A stretch of DNA of 64,000 bases from Apostichopus japonicus (Eukaryota; Echinodermata; Holothuroidea; Aspidochirotida; Stichopodidae). Below, piece by piece: positions 48,327 through 60,130 of the stretch. Position 1 is the stretch's first letter; every line of letters starts with the position of its first letter. The notes below the pieces were generated by a model, which saw only the letters and a program-made list of their open reading frames with translations, was not told the origin of the DNA and searched no databases. The position numbers were made by a program, and so were the translations under genes. The stretch spans positions 24,787,554 through 24,851,553 of the forward strand of contig NC_092562.1 in NCBI RefSeq assembly GCF_037975245.1, given 5' to 3'.

Positions 48327-50511
48327 AGACAGTGACCACATATAACTGAATGCACAACTACTGCTATATATACATAGTGACCATGCATTCCTGAATAGGC
48401 AGCCACTCCCTTCTTACAATAGAATAGAATCACTTCATTGGGCGCACATACATAGATTTAACTACTTTGCAAAACAAGAAACTGAGGGGGAATGAAGGAA
48501 TTTTCGACTCTTATATGTAGACTTCCATAACACAAACGAATAATCTCAGGCTGTGTTTTACCTTATAATTGAAATTATACAATATATATTAAATAAATAT
48601 ATAGTTAAAGATGTTCGGGTAATTATTGTCTTCATTTCTCTATTAAACGTAGACTGAAATAATCATGAGATGACAAACCATGCTGACAGATTCCATTTTT
48701 GTTGTTGAAATATCTACATTTCGGTATAAAAACTGATGACTTATTCGATAATAGTTAGCAGAATAACGAGTAGTGCTTAATGATGGACATACTGTACACA
48801 TGTACAAACTGTACACTGAGACCAGCTTTTACTGTACACATAAATATATTGTCCCCCTCCAGTAGATACAGATGGCAATTGTTTCAGCTAGTACTAGTTA
48901 CTGTATATACCCTTTGTTTGCAGTCTAGCAGAAGACTTTGGCCATGTGCACCCAACTTTGTTTTCTACAAGCTCAACAACAGTGGAGCATATATTAAATA
49001 TAAAAAAAATGCTGTGTAACTGCTCCCTAGGAAACAGCTGGTCTGCTTACTCTGAGATCCCACCTGTTCATTACTACTGCTCAACCGTTAACAATAAACT
49101 TGACATGACGAAATAAATGATTCATTTGGATCAGATGAGCTCTAGATAACATAATAATATCAGGCCTCATACTGTATCATAATATCTACTAGCACTAAAA
49201 AGTATCAGTTCTAAAAAAGATGACAAGTATCATGGACAAAACCACTAGAAATTTGGGTTCATTTGTGTCTTTTTCGTCACGCAAGATGTATATATTTAAG
49301 ATAAGACATTATATGGCAAATAACACATTAATCCTTTAGGGCGGGAGAACTGTGCTGTACTGCAGAGCATACACAATGTGTGCACTGATATCAATATTGC
49401 AGGATTCCCATCTTCGAATGACATGGCATATTTCAGTATTTTTCATAAGTACATATTGCATACAAAACAAACAGTGTTCGTGTAAAATGCAGATGTACAC
49501 CATGATTACAATAAGACACCATTTGAAATTTGAGTGACACAGCAAAAATTTAATTGTGGTAACATAAACGTTATTTGCAATTTTCCATTTTTGTTGCTAA
49601 ATTTTCTTTGATTGCCAAAGACATTTTTATTCGTTGGTCAAAATCTCTGTTGATAACAAAGTGCTAATAAACTTAACCTTGCCATGAAGGACAATCAGCC
49701 ACAGTTTTCCTAATTTTTTTTATTGCAATGGCAAAGAAAAACAAAAATACAGAGATATGAAAGTTTTTATTTTATTAAGGGATGCAAAACTATAAAATGA
49801 GTAAATCATAAAACTGACTTGCTTCATCTTATGATCACAACATGGTTGGTCCAGTTTGGCACACCTAATGAACTGTCAAGTGTTACTAATTGTCAAATTC
49901 CCCCAAGAACCAGAAAATACAATTTACTGTAATGTAAGGAACATTATTTCTGTATCAAAGTAGTCCTTCACTCTACAACCACAAGAAATGCATCATTTGG
50001 CAATTTTTCTCTCAGAAGTTTTCTACCAAATGTACCAGATACACAACCCAAATTACACAATCTGTGATTTACATTTTCATAAATTAAAGATGAAATGTTC
50101 ATCTTCTAATCTAAGAACTATTCGAGCAACTTCAAGCAAATCTTGACAGTCAATTTGACACAAGATGTTGTGTGTTACTCTGACTTCTGAGGCTATTAAA
50201 ACTAGCCTAGGCCTGCCAACCCTACTGTCAGCACTAGAACAATAGACTAGTAATACTAGGCCTAGTAGTATTAGTATAGTAATATGCCCAACATGTATCA
50301 GAAAGGCCTACGTAGCCAACTAAGAGTCGTGTGTTACAGTACTGTTTCTAGGTCTGCAGCAGACCAACAGGGGTCAACCTAAGTTAGGCCTAACATTTAT
50401 CTTTGCAACTTAGGACCTAGAACTTACTTAATAAACAAAATATTTACACTTGCAAGTTACATAACTGCAAGTGAACGTTCACTGTGGTGAGACGACCCAA
50501 AATGTACCTAC

Positions 50512-50580
50512 TTTTCTGCGCGGTTGAAGATCTTGGTTCCAATGTTCTGGTCAATCTGAGAATGGCGGACGGCAAAGACC
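50512..50580 (-). promoter_or_regulatory. Candidate CTH 5' UTR exon and CpG-containing promoter patch
   Basis: A local CpG-rich patch ends on the - strand in CGCGCAGAAAA|GTAGGTAC, a good donor at 50511. The first coding CTH exon has an acceptor (ATCGCAACAG) just above 47121, giving a leader intron of about 3.4 kb. A YY1-like ATGGCGGAC at 50562-50570 lies on the + strand, so transcription could be bidirectional. The exon's upper limit is a guess. Confidence 0.35.
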
Positions 50581-51889
50581 GCATGTTGTCATGTTAGCAG
50601 TCTGTGCTTTATCTACTAAGAGAGCGTATAAGTGCCATGATACCGCAAAATAAATAACTTCTCAATATGTAGAAAATTATTCTTAATGTCGTTTATACGC
50701 TTCCGTTGCACAGCCAATTGCTGTACAACTACAATCGTATTTTGGAAATCAGAGAAGCCGGAAACGTGCCAGATACCAGTCAGTCAGTGGGTAGCGCAAG
50801 GGTAAACCCCCACCGCGGATATTCAGGGGGAATATGGTTCAGTTGAGGAAGTTTTGCATCATCTGCCATTGAAGAGTAAACACTACTACGGGACGGTGTA
50901 CCTCCCCTAACATATCATGTAACTTGAAATGAATATGCCTCAGAAGGATGCTATTGACGTCACTTTCTCTGAGGCGCGGGAAGGACCCGCAATCCCCTTT
51001 CATAGAAGACGGCTTCAAACCCCACTACTGGGAAAAACCTCCACTATAAAATCCGTCATTTGCCTCGATCTGGCACTCCTGTAAACGTTGAGACCCCTAC
51101 CTTAATCAGTTGGGGGAGCTAATTAATATTTGTGATCACAATTTTGCATTTACAGCTACTTAGGCCTATATAGTTATAAATTTATTTTGAAAAAATATTG
51201 AACCCCCTTCCCCCCTTTGAACTCCTGTTCACCCCACTGCTACTATTGTCTGCCATCCCCTTCCAATGCCAAGGATACTGACTAGCATTAGTCAAGAAAC
51301 TTTCGCAACATGTCTACGCAGATTTAGCTCTCAAATAGTGGCAGAGACAAATGGGGGGGGGGGGGGAACCGGTAAAGTGTGTGGGGTTTTCCATGCTATG
51401 GTGGCCCACATGGGACATTTGGAAAATCAAAATTTTCTTAAAAATATCTACAAGTTTATCTCAAAGTGTCAGATAGACTTTACAGTAAACTATTTTTGAG
51501 AGCTTTTCTGTGGCGCCTCATATAGGCTTACAATTTTTTTTTTTCCAAATAAGAAGACACTTTTCAGACAGTTTAATATAGGAGGATCAGTTATGACCGG
51601 TTACAATACGTCGAGTATTTGGATTCACAACATCTGATCGGTTTCCAGGTCTACAGATCACACGAAAAGGATTTTCATTTATTACGATTACTCGACCCTG
51701 CTCAGTCAGCATATCATTCCTTAATGACCTTTTCTGCTGATGTTTTTTTCGGGCATTTTGACAAGATCATGAACACCAATTAAATAAAGCTGTCCCTGTC
51801 ATAAACGGTGAAGTTTTTCTCCCATTTCTCTTCCCTTGCCAATCATTGTTGCCACATTTCTGGTAGATTATTCTATGCCAGAGACCTAC

Positions 51890-51952
51890 TCTTCTTTTGC
51901 TGTTACAGGAGAAACCAACTGTTGTCGGCGGAGGATCGCCAGGTTCGGTCAT
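51890..51952 (-). CDS. Possible first coding exon of an unidentified - strand gene
   Basis: ATG at 51952 opens MTEPGDPPPTTVGFSCNSKRR, then a donor-like GTAGGT at 51889 (phase 0). About 60 bases upstream lies AATAAAGATGGCGAC (52024-52010), identical over 15 bp to the motif at the start of the 733-aa gene. The leader between them has a 6-codon uORF (ATGGCGACCATGCTAGTTTAG region). Joining to the first coding CTH exon (acceptor at 47122) is out of frame, so this is either a separate gene whose other exons I cannot see, or a non-coding alternative CTH leader. Unspliced, the frame runs 61 codons. Confidence 0.35.
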
Positions 51953-52009
51953 GATGGGGGGAAATAGGTGATCTTCTTAATGAATAGAACGCGAAGCTAA
52001 ACTAGCATG

Positions 52010-52024
52010 GTCGCCATCTTTATT
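52010..52024 (-). promoter_or_regulatory. Initiator-like AATAAAGATGGCGAC motif
   Basis: Exact 15-bp match to 59853-59839, same strand. AAGATGGCGNC is the consensus of YY1-type initiators at animal transcription starts. It sits about 60 bases upstream of the candidate start codon at 51952. Confidence 0.45.
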
Positions 52025-52029
52025 GAACT

Positions 52030-53983
52030 GTCTTGTCTTACATGGAAAGCCGTATATGACACTTATTGAGATCATATTGTAACACCAACCATCATCATTT
52101 GGTCATGTAGTAGAAAAACTTGTCTTGGAAAACTTCTTTGATGAATAAAACTCAGAAAGATCTGTCAATTTTAAAGGTGGTAAATACAGATGCACAAACT
52201 ATGAGGACAAATGTACCCCTGGGCCACACCCCCACCTACCAAAATAACCAATACAAACAAAGAAAACCAAACAATAAATTGACTTGGTTTATGGCTGCTA
52301 AATAATTTCTCTCTGATTGACAAGAAATTATCTCCATAATATATCACTCAAGACATTACGAAGGTAGACAGACAGACAGACAGACATGAAGACAAAAAAT
52401 GACAAGAAAACAGTGTAAACTGTTATATTCTCTGGTTTCATTGTTGTTATCACAAACTACATCATTTTAGCAAAGTTCTTGCAATACTGGACGGAATGTT
52501 TTGATCATTAAAAAAGATATATTCCATATCAAAAACTAGTTAAGAAAAAAACAAAATAGTAATTTAAATTCAATTTCAGAAATTAACAGAAGACTATCTT
52601 TTGGTAATCTTATTCATTTTACACAATTTAAAGTTATAAGAAGACATAATGTAGCCTACAGATGGACGGAACTATGACCTATGTACACATAAAGTTAACC
52701 TAGTCTGATTCTCTCTAATATGCTTTTGCATTTGCACTACTTTAATGTTATAACACTCTACAAAAATGGACTTTTTTGGATCAATTGTACGTAGGGGCTG
52801 GTGAGGAGGTATATAAATGTACATGACACCTGGAGGATGTTACAAGATATTCTGTTAAGATGAAGGTTTACAGGAACACCACAAAGTCATCATGATAAAC
52901 TTCTTTTTTTATTTATTTAATTTTGACAGGTGGGGTGAAGGGGGTTGGGGTGGGTAATGGGGATTGGGGTGGGTGGTTCATTTCCTAGAGGATCATTGTG
53001 CTTAAAGTGACTAAATATGGATTCAAATGAATGGAATGTACTTAAAAATAGATCATGAAAGACACCTCGTTAATTGAACAATATTATAAATAGTCATAAA
53101 ATTAATACAGCCTATAATTTTGTTTAATATATTTTAATAAAAACAGTCTAATATATTGGGAAGCCGATTCAGATGCTAGATGTAAAGTCAATCTATGAAC
53201 ATGAAATAAATAAATAAAAAAGATATAGAGAAAAGTTATAACAATAAGCTAAAATGGTACCATACCATAAATCAATATAAACAATCCATATTCTATCAAG
53301 TCAGGTGTTTGTGTTTTAATTATTAACTAACTATTGACCAAAAGCTGTTTTCTCTCAACTCAAAAGATTCACTATCATAATTTAGGAACTTTGCAAACTT
53401 GTTGTAAAATATTGAATATTTTTTTCAAGGTGATTGAATGTTTAATGTTCAAGATATATACAGTAAAGCTAAACAATTTCATAGACTTTCACTAACACGA
53501 TGATAACAAATATAAAAAAAATAAAAATTTTTGAATTCCACATAGTTTTAAGAAGGAAACGAATTTCGTATCCTTACAATATTCTATTGAGCACTCCAGT
53601 ATAAGTGGCTGCTTCTTGTATATCTCTTGATTAAGCTAAAATGTAACCTTAAATATAGCTTGAGTCCGACCTGTTGTCTCTGCGGAGGCTGCCTCAAAGG
53701 AGCGTGGCGAACGGCGCTGGGTGTAAAGATGAAATCAAGATTTTCGTACAAGGGTCTAAGAGAATGGACAGTTTGGGCATACTTGTTGCCTCTTTCTTTT
53801 ATAATTCATTTTTGTAAAAGGTCCTCGGGAGGTTGAATAAAACCTTTCTCTATCTTCCTCTTTTTGTTTCCCCTGTCCAAATCAAACTCAACAAAATATT
53901 GCCAAAAATGTGAAAGATTTTCTGGAAAGAGATTTTTACAAATCCGGACTACCCGAGGAGACTTCTACTGTACTTGACCATCA
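52030..53983. other. Spacer and probable 3' UTR of the membrane protein gene
   Basis: No coding exon seen. On the - strand AATAAATAAA around 52909-52921 could be the polyadenylation signal of the 733-aa gene, giving a 3' UTR of about 1.1 kb. Confidence 0.35.
52365..52386. repeat. GACA tetranucleotide microsatellite
   Basis: AGACAGACAGACAGACAGAC run between the orphan exon and the 3' end of the membrane protein gene. Confidence 0.85.
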
Positions 53984-56900
53984 TCAGGCTTGGGATTCTC
54001 CGTTGTCGGCGCCTTTCAAATCTGTCGACTTTCTTGATGTGGCAGATAGAGTTCCCGAAGATGTAGGATCCAGACTGAACAAAGCGAAAGTAACAGAAAA
54101 TAAACCAAAAAATTAGGCAGAAGGGCGGGTTGAATATCCTGATACGTCATTAACACAGTCGGCATATCAAATTTATAGATTCTACACGCTGTACTGAATT
54201 AAAGCTTAATTGTTTCCATGTTTCAGCATTATTAAGCTGCCAATTTTTTTGAGCACATGTCACTCAAAATACATTATTACTGATGCTTATAATGACCATA
54301 AAGAAAAAAAAGATATCAAAATAACTGGCATTTATTTGCAAAATTTCTACATGCAATACAACAAATAAGACCTGGGTGTATAGACAGAAATTCCTCACAT
54401 TGAAATATAGAAAAGGGCAAGCTCAACTGTTGAAAGGAAGGGTGATTTACTCTGGTTGTTTGCCTTGAGGTCTACTTATTGAGAGATATCTTACCTTGTA
54501 ACTTGTTTTGAGAGGCAAAAGTGGATTTTTGTTGTTAACAAATTCGTTTATAAAAATAAATGTTTACTAAATTTCTAAAAAATGAGTGTGTTTCAAGCTA
54601 CAGTATATATACAAATGCTTGGGAGACTTACCTTTCATCACATGCAATTGAAAATCTGGAATTTAATATTACACATTGCCAAATGAAAGTTGTTGTAAAA
54701 GTTCTACAATCACATTTGTCTATCTGTAATGGTGGCACATCATATCAGTAGATGTCCCTACACCCCTTAACTAACTCCCGAAAGTATACATATTTCTGTT
54801 TGGATACATGTGTGGGGGGGGGGGACTGAATAGTTTGCAGGTACCTGTTTTTAGATGAGCTGACACCAGTCCCTGGTCTGCTGGGTATACCTGCCATCAT
54901 CTCTCTTAAGTCTTCCATGTCTTGATCATTAATGGATGACACTAGGTCACTCTATAAAACAAAGGGAACAGAGACAACAACAACAAAACATCATTCGTCA
55001 GACATTTCAATGGTAGCACATCGATTTCCTTTAGAGGCAGAGGAACACAAAACAGAAAAAAAAACTAAATAAATAACCTGAGTTCAGGGGATAACAAAAT
55101 AAAAAACCCTGAGTATAGAAAATAGGCTAGGCTTGATAACTTATAAAATTGAAAATCTTAGTTAAAGTGAAGATATAGGATAACAGTAAATGATATGATA
55201 TGATTTCCAAAAAAAAAAAAACACAACCTATGTAGTAACAAAGAGGAAGTTAAAGGTCATCAGTAAAGGTCACACATTTTAACATCCTCAAATTGCTTCA
55301 AATTTACTTTCCTGGACCATTCAGATTCTACTATTCCTTCACAAAATTGAGGAGAGTTCATTTAGACTTATACAAGAAAATTTCCTTTCGCAGTTGGCCA
55401 TGAATTGCTTGTTGAAGTTTCGAGCATTACTTGAAAATTTCTAGCACTATCTTCCAGCAGCACGGCTGCATCTACGTCAAACAGAATAGATTACCTCGGC
55501 AGACCAGCGGTGCCAACTGCACAGCACACAATATATAACATCCAATGCAGCAGGATGCTGAAGCCAACCAGGCCAGCCCTCAGCATCCATATTTTGCCTT
55601 TGTGCCTTAAGAAAACGGTGCGTTACTAGAGAGGAACTAGACAGTAAGCAGATGACCATATATGTTGTATTTAACAATTGCTTGAAGGAGATGCGGACTA
55701 TAATTTTGAAGTTGGAAAACAAAACTTAAAATTGGCTTGAAACTCACATCTGTGTATCTGATGCTTCCGGGTTCATCGTCTATAGCATCATCATCATCAT
55801 GCTCCTCCTCTTCTTGGATTCCTGTGAGGATGAGTCCCGCCTCTCGGAGTTGTTGCTGTCTCTTGTAATTGTTTGGTATCTCGTCATCCTCCACATTGAA
55901 ATTGACATAATTCCCATCATCACCTTAACGAAGCAGGGAGAAGAATTAAATCAATTTTTTCTACGTAATTTGAACTTTGTTATTACTAATTGATTAAACA
56001 ACTTAACTCTTTTCAAGTTAGTTTTATAAACATTCCCAATCAGTCTCCTTTGGTTAATTGACTAATTTACAGAATTTATCGGCCACTTTCTGTGTTTTAC
56101 TGTATCCAATGTAACTGGCGCGTGATCCCTGGAGACACCAGTATGCAAGTTAGTGTGGCTCCTGCATGACTGGCACCACCCCCCCTGGGGAAGAAGTTGT
56201 TAGCTAGAACAGGTGTTTTAAACCAAAGGTCACTGGTTATACACCATTCCAGCCATAAATTTCTTTGCTACTTTCCTTTTTTGCGTTTTAGCTTCCCAGT
56301 CAGTTATTTCCATCGTTCACATATAATACACTTACTGTACACTTTAAACTTGGCTTGAAATTTGAGAGACCTGTTTAACATCCAACCTGAACAATCTACC
56401 AGTACATAAATCAAAGGATCGTGTTTCAATCGGGGAAGACTTAGAAGTGGGCGCACCATGAAATCCTGTGCACATTACTTAGATTTATATATTTTTTCCA
56501 AAGGCCAAAAGGCCATAGAGTACAGTCTATCAAAGGTTTGATTTGATTTGATTTATTTGATTTTCCACAGATAATAAATATATACATGTGGAGGGAAGTC
56601 CTCTAAAAAGCCAATTCAGGCTTAACAAGGTAAAGGACTCCTAAAGGTGCTTAATGTGTGTAACCTGTAGCAAACAAAGAGAAGCTTTACCTTGAACTTG
56701 TCTATGCTGAAGGACAACAGATGTTTTAGGATTGTATAATCTTTGCACAGTTTCTGATTGGAAAGTTTGCCTTTCTCTTCCAAGATCTCTGCCATTCATG
56801 AAGACACCTAATGGAATCAAAAACAGACAGAAAAGTTATTAAAATCAGTCCAAACTAATGACAGATCAAGTACGACTATCTGCAATGCAAAAAAAAAAAA

Positions 56901-59113
56901 AACGTCACTAACTTTGATAATTGAGTGATACAGTATGTAGCAACAAAGGAGCAGAAAAAAAGTTGAAGACAGTTGTTTCAGCAGTTTAGTGCAAATCCAT
57001 AGTACTACATTCATTCTTTCAAAAAATCATTATCAATGAATATAATAGCTTGGGTTTTGAGTTTGATTTTGTTCAAAACTTATCGTTATCGTTGGTTACC
57101 TCATCTCAAAATAGTAAAATATTAATCTCAAATGAGCAACGTTTTCTTCTTGGAATCCAACGAGGAAACGTTGAAAATTTGTAGTGAGTGTATCCTGGGG
57201 AAATGCACAATTTTGGCCAGAATCGTAGGAAATCTAGCCAACGTTTCTCTGATGACCCTTCTGGCCTTTTCTGGGCCACTGTACCAATGGACTGCAGTAG
57301 CCTGTGCATACAGTAAGAAGAGGTTTCTCCTTACTTTGGAGTTTCAAAACACAGATATTTTATACAATACAGCTAAACATATTTAAAGGTATGGCTACTT
57401 ACCTAGTGCATACATCTTAAGAAGCATGCGCTTTTTCATTGGAGACACCAGAATGAAATCGTACTCCCTCTGAGCCAGTCTCTCTTTGAAGGAAGGTAGC
57501 AGCTTCATCAGTTCTTTCGCGGTCACTCTAATCGACGGCTTCACCGATTCGGCAAACAGAGAGAAGGGTGCGATGGTAGCGTGTGCCTCTAGCAGTTCGT
57601 CTAAGAGATCCCAGAGTGCATCGTGTATCGGATCGTCGAGCAGTTCGGCTTCTCTGCAGTATGCGTTGATGATCTGAATTTGACGAGACACTTCATGAGC
57701 AGGGCTGAACAGTTTACTGGTGGTCAGGGCCTGTTCCAATACGACCCTACCGCAGAGCAATGCCCGCAAGTACTTTCTGGTATTCTCTGCCATCTTCTCA
57801 CAACGACTGTTGTCCATCTGAGGCCAGAGCGGTCTGGATTTACACAGCAGTCCGGAATAGCGCAGCAGTATGTACGCCAACCACAGGAACGTAAAGCCCA
57901 ACCAGAAGCAGTTAACGACCAACAGTTCGGACACGAGAAACGTTGGCTGGAAGAAGACAGAATCGGAAGACTCTGCATTCTGTACGACTCCGAGGGAAGC
58001 CAACAGCAGTAAACAGAACAAGGTGATGGAGAGCTGGGGGTTGAACGAGGTAACTCTGAACGGCCATTTGACGAGAGAGACGACGAACATGAGTAGAATG
58101 GGGACGGCAAAGCAACCTACCTGCCAGGTAGGGTACCAGAGCAGAGTACCGTAAGCTAAAATAAAGGCCAACTTGAGCAAGAACATGACTGGCCTGTAAT
58201 ACACCCAGAACAGACGAAAGGAGGAAAATAGATGGTAGAGATTGAAGGCCCAGATGAGATCTAGGGAATGTGCATATTCCGACTCCTTGAGTTGCATGTA
58301 ACCTTCATGGCGTTCGGATTTATAGCTGAAGATCTGCCCACGTATCTTCAAGATCATCCAGATCGGAAGGAGGATGAAGATGCCCGAAACGACCACGATT
58401 CCGACACAGGCATATGCAATGTGCTCGATGCTACCGCACTCTGTCTCGTTGTGAACATCCATGTTGCCATCTGCATTGCAATGGAAGACCTTGGCAAATG
58501 CGACGCCGAGAGGAACAGCAAAAATTTCGGCCAACATCACAAATACTCTTTTCAGTTTGGCTACCTGCAACATGAAATTGTACTTCTTTTGATAGTTCAT
58601 GCCGAGATAGAACCCTACGTAGGTTGCGACACTCACAAGAGACAAAACTGCCCAGAACAAGAGAAGAATGCGGTAGTCGAATCGGATCAAGGAACTGTCG
58701 ATGAACCCGTCTCGAGCTGCAGTTAATACACCTGCGGTGTTGACTTTCAGAAATTCCCAGATGTCCAAATTGAAGAGAAAGAGAAATCTGGTAGAATAAA
58801 GCCAGTCTGTCGGCCAAGGCCATCGAAGGGCCATGGCCATAATGAGGGCATAAATTTGCAAATAATCCAAAACCATGAGACAGCCATCCTCTATCACCAG
58901 TATGGTCTTCCTCCTCTGCTTAGGTGAGGCATGCAGTAGGAACTCCCCATCAATGTCATCATCAAAACCTCTCTCTGCCAGTATGACATCTGCATCTGTC
59001 CTGCCTGCCTCAATGTCCCGAGCTTGTTGGACCTTACGAAGTGTCTCTAACTGGCGGTTGTGGGATGTCAGAGGCAGCAAGGGTACTCCGTCTTCTCCAG
59101 AAACGACCACCAT
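53984..59113 (-). CDS. Uncharacterised multi-pass membrane protein, 733 aa
   Basis: I do not recognise the family. Coding exons on the - strand: 59113-57403 (571 residues in one exon), 56807-56691, 55923-55748, 54951-54845 and 54074-53984 (TGA). All have GT-AG borders and joining phases, giving 733 residues. The N-terminal ~75 residues are polar and acidic (LAERGFDDDIDGE). About 8-9 hydrophobic segments follow between residues ~77 and ~440, for example LLLFWAVLSLVSVATYVGF, ACVGIVVVSGIFILLPIW and SITLFCLLLLASLGVV, with a charged stretch (KIRGQIFSYKSERHEGYMQL) between two of them. The cytosolic-looking C-terminal ~290 residues contain an alpha-helical, Leu/Glu-rich stretch (LWDLLDELLEAHATIA) and a strongly acidic run (GIQEEEEHDDDDAIDDEPGS), ending in a Ser/Thr-rich tail. 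No signal peptide is obvious. Topology suggests a channel, transporter or receptor, but that is inference only. The small open frame on the opposite strand at 53910-54116 is taken as a shadow of the last exon. Confidence 0.8.
56497..56690 (-). mobile_element. Probable LINE/SINE 3' tail next to exon 3 of the membrane protein gene
   Basis: On the - strand a unique part (TTTAGGAGTCCTTTACCTTG..AGAGGACTTCC) ends in an AAATCAAATAAATCAAATC-type tail, typical of CR1-like 3' ends. A similar AATAAATCAAATCAAATAAA run lies at about 3711-3733. It abuts the donor of the 56691-56807 exon. Confidence 0.4.
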
Positions 59114-59119
59114 ATTGCT

Positions 59120-59161
59120 TTAATGGCCTTCCACGTTTGTGCCGGTGTTAGTGTTTGTCAT
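59120..59161 (-). other. Upstream ORF of 13 codons in the leader of the membrane protein gene
   Basis: The inferred second exon begins exactly with ATG at 59161 and encodes MTNTNTGTNVEGH followed by TAA, 6 bases before the main ATG at 59113. Such a uORF with a very short intercistronic gap would be expected to lower translation of the main frame. This rests on the acceptor assignment. Confidence 0.4.
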
Positions 59162-59710
59162 CTAACAGGAAATATCAAGAGATTGAGTGGAAAGTGTGAG
59201 ACAAAGCATTGTGCTTCAGATACTACTGTATTTATAGTTGTTATGCAGTCTCTGAAAGCCACTAAAGTAAGTGACAATTACTAATAATATCACTGTCTTC
59301 TCACTAATTGGTGAATGACATACAGTACATGAAACCCACAATCAACATTGAAGAGGGATCAAAGTTAACCATAATGTTTCTTAGACAGTTAATAATAATA
59401 TTATTAATGGACCTAGGCCCTAATTGTCATTGATGAGGTAGCTGAAGCAGGTAACAGTACATCAATTTTACATGACTAGGATTTTGGGTAACTTCACGTT
59501 GGTTAGATTATAACAGCATGAGCAAAGATCTAATTTAGGCTAGCCTAGGTTACAGTACGTTTAATAACTGTGCCAGTAATACTACCCTTTGGCATTACGT
59601 TAGGCTACTGTAGTGTAACGTAGGTCTATAGTAGCGTAAGTGTAACGTAGGTCTACAGTAGTGTTAGTTTTAAGACTCGAAGGCCTTTGTTATTAAAATT
59701 GGATCCGTAC

Positions 59711-59853
59711 CTTGCTTGATAGTGAATTAAGGAATTGTATTTGATTGTGTTAATCGAACTAGTCGCGATCTCGATACGAAATCTTGCTATGAAATCAGCT
59801 GCAAAGGAATCGAAGTGAATTAGTTACTCAGAACTGAAGTCGCCATCTTTATT
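59711..59853 (-). promoter_or_regulatory. Probable 5' UTR exon and initiator of the 733-aa membrane protein gene
   Basis: On the - strand AATAAAGATGGCGAC (59853-59839), a YY1/initiator-like AAGATGGCGAC core, is preceded by a CRE-like ATCACGTAAG. About 130 bases downstream AGCAAG|GTACGG provides a donor at 59710. The next exon opens at 59161 after an acceptor (CCTGTTAG), so a 5' UTR intron of about 550 bp is inferred. If transcription starts upstream of the motif, it contains a short uORF (ATGGCGACTTCA.. to TAA). Confidence 0.5.
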
Positions 59854-59941
59854 TGCTTACGTGATGTCGTAAGTATTGCCCTGGAAACGCTGTCGAAGTC
59901 GCGAGATATCTGACATCTATGGCAAGCCAATTGTCCAAAAT

Positions 59942-60130
59942 GAGATAATCCAGGTCGAAAAAAGCGGGTCACTATCGACCGAGAAACCTGGGATAGTCTA
60001 GTTTCTCGACCGACAATCTAGGTGTATCAACGATAAACCTGGATCATCTGTCGCAAAACCTGGATTATCATCGTTTAGCTTGGATTATCGATGAAAACGT
60101 GGATTATCACCTGAAAAGCCTTTAAAACGG
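59942..60130. repeat. Degenerate CCTGGATTATC repeats
   Basis: ACCTGGGATAGTC, ATCTAGGTGTATC, ACCTGGATCATC, ACCTGGATTATCATCG, GCTTGGATTATCGATG and ACGTGGATTATC follow each other at roughly 25-35 bp, with the inverse GATAATCCAGGTCG at the left edge and GATCCAGGTTG near 60240. Confidence 0.65.

Larger units (their letters stand above)
47122..51889. other. Probable CTH leader intron and promoter region
   Basis: No coding exon seen. AT-rich with TACTGTA words, a poly-G run at 48060, and a TAGGCCTA-like cluster at 50200-50420 next to the candidate 5' UTR exon. Confidence 0.5.

Noticed and set aside
53910..54116. + strand frame of 68 codons that looks composition-wise like protein
   Set aside because: It is antisense to the last exon of the 733-aa gene, which has a proper acceptor, phase match and stop on the - strand.
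57486..59284. Several + and - strand frames of 60-150 codons overlapping the long exon
   Set aside because: Shadows of the 571-codon frame in other phases.
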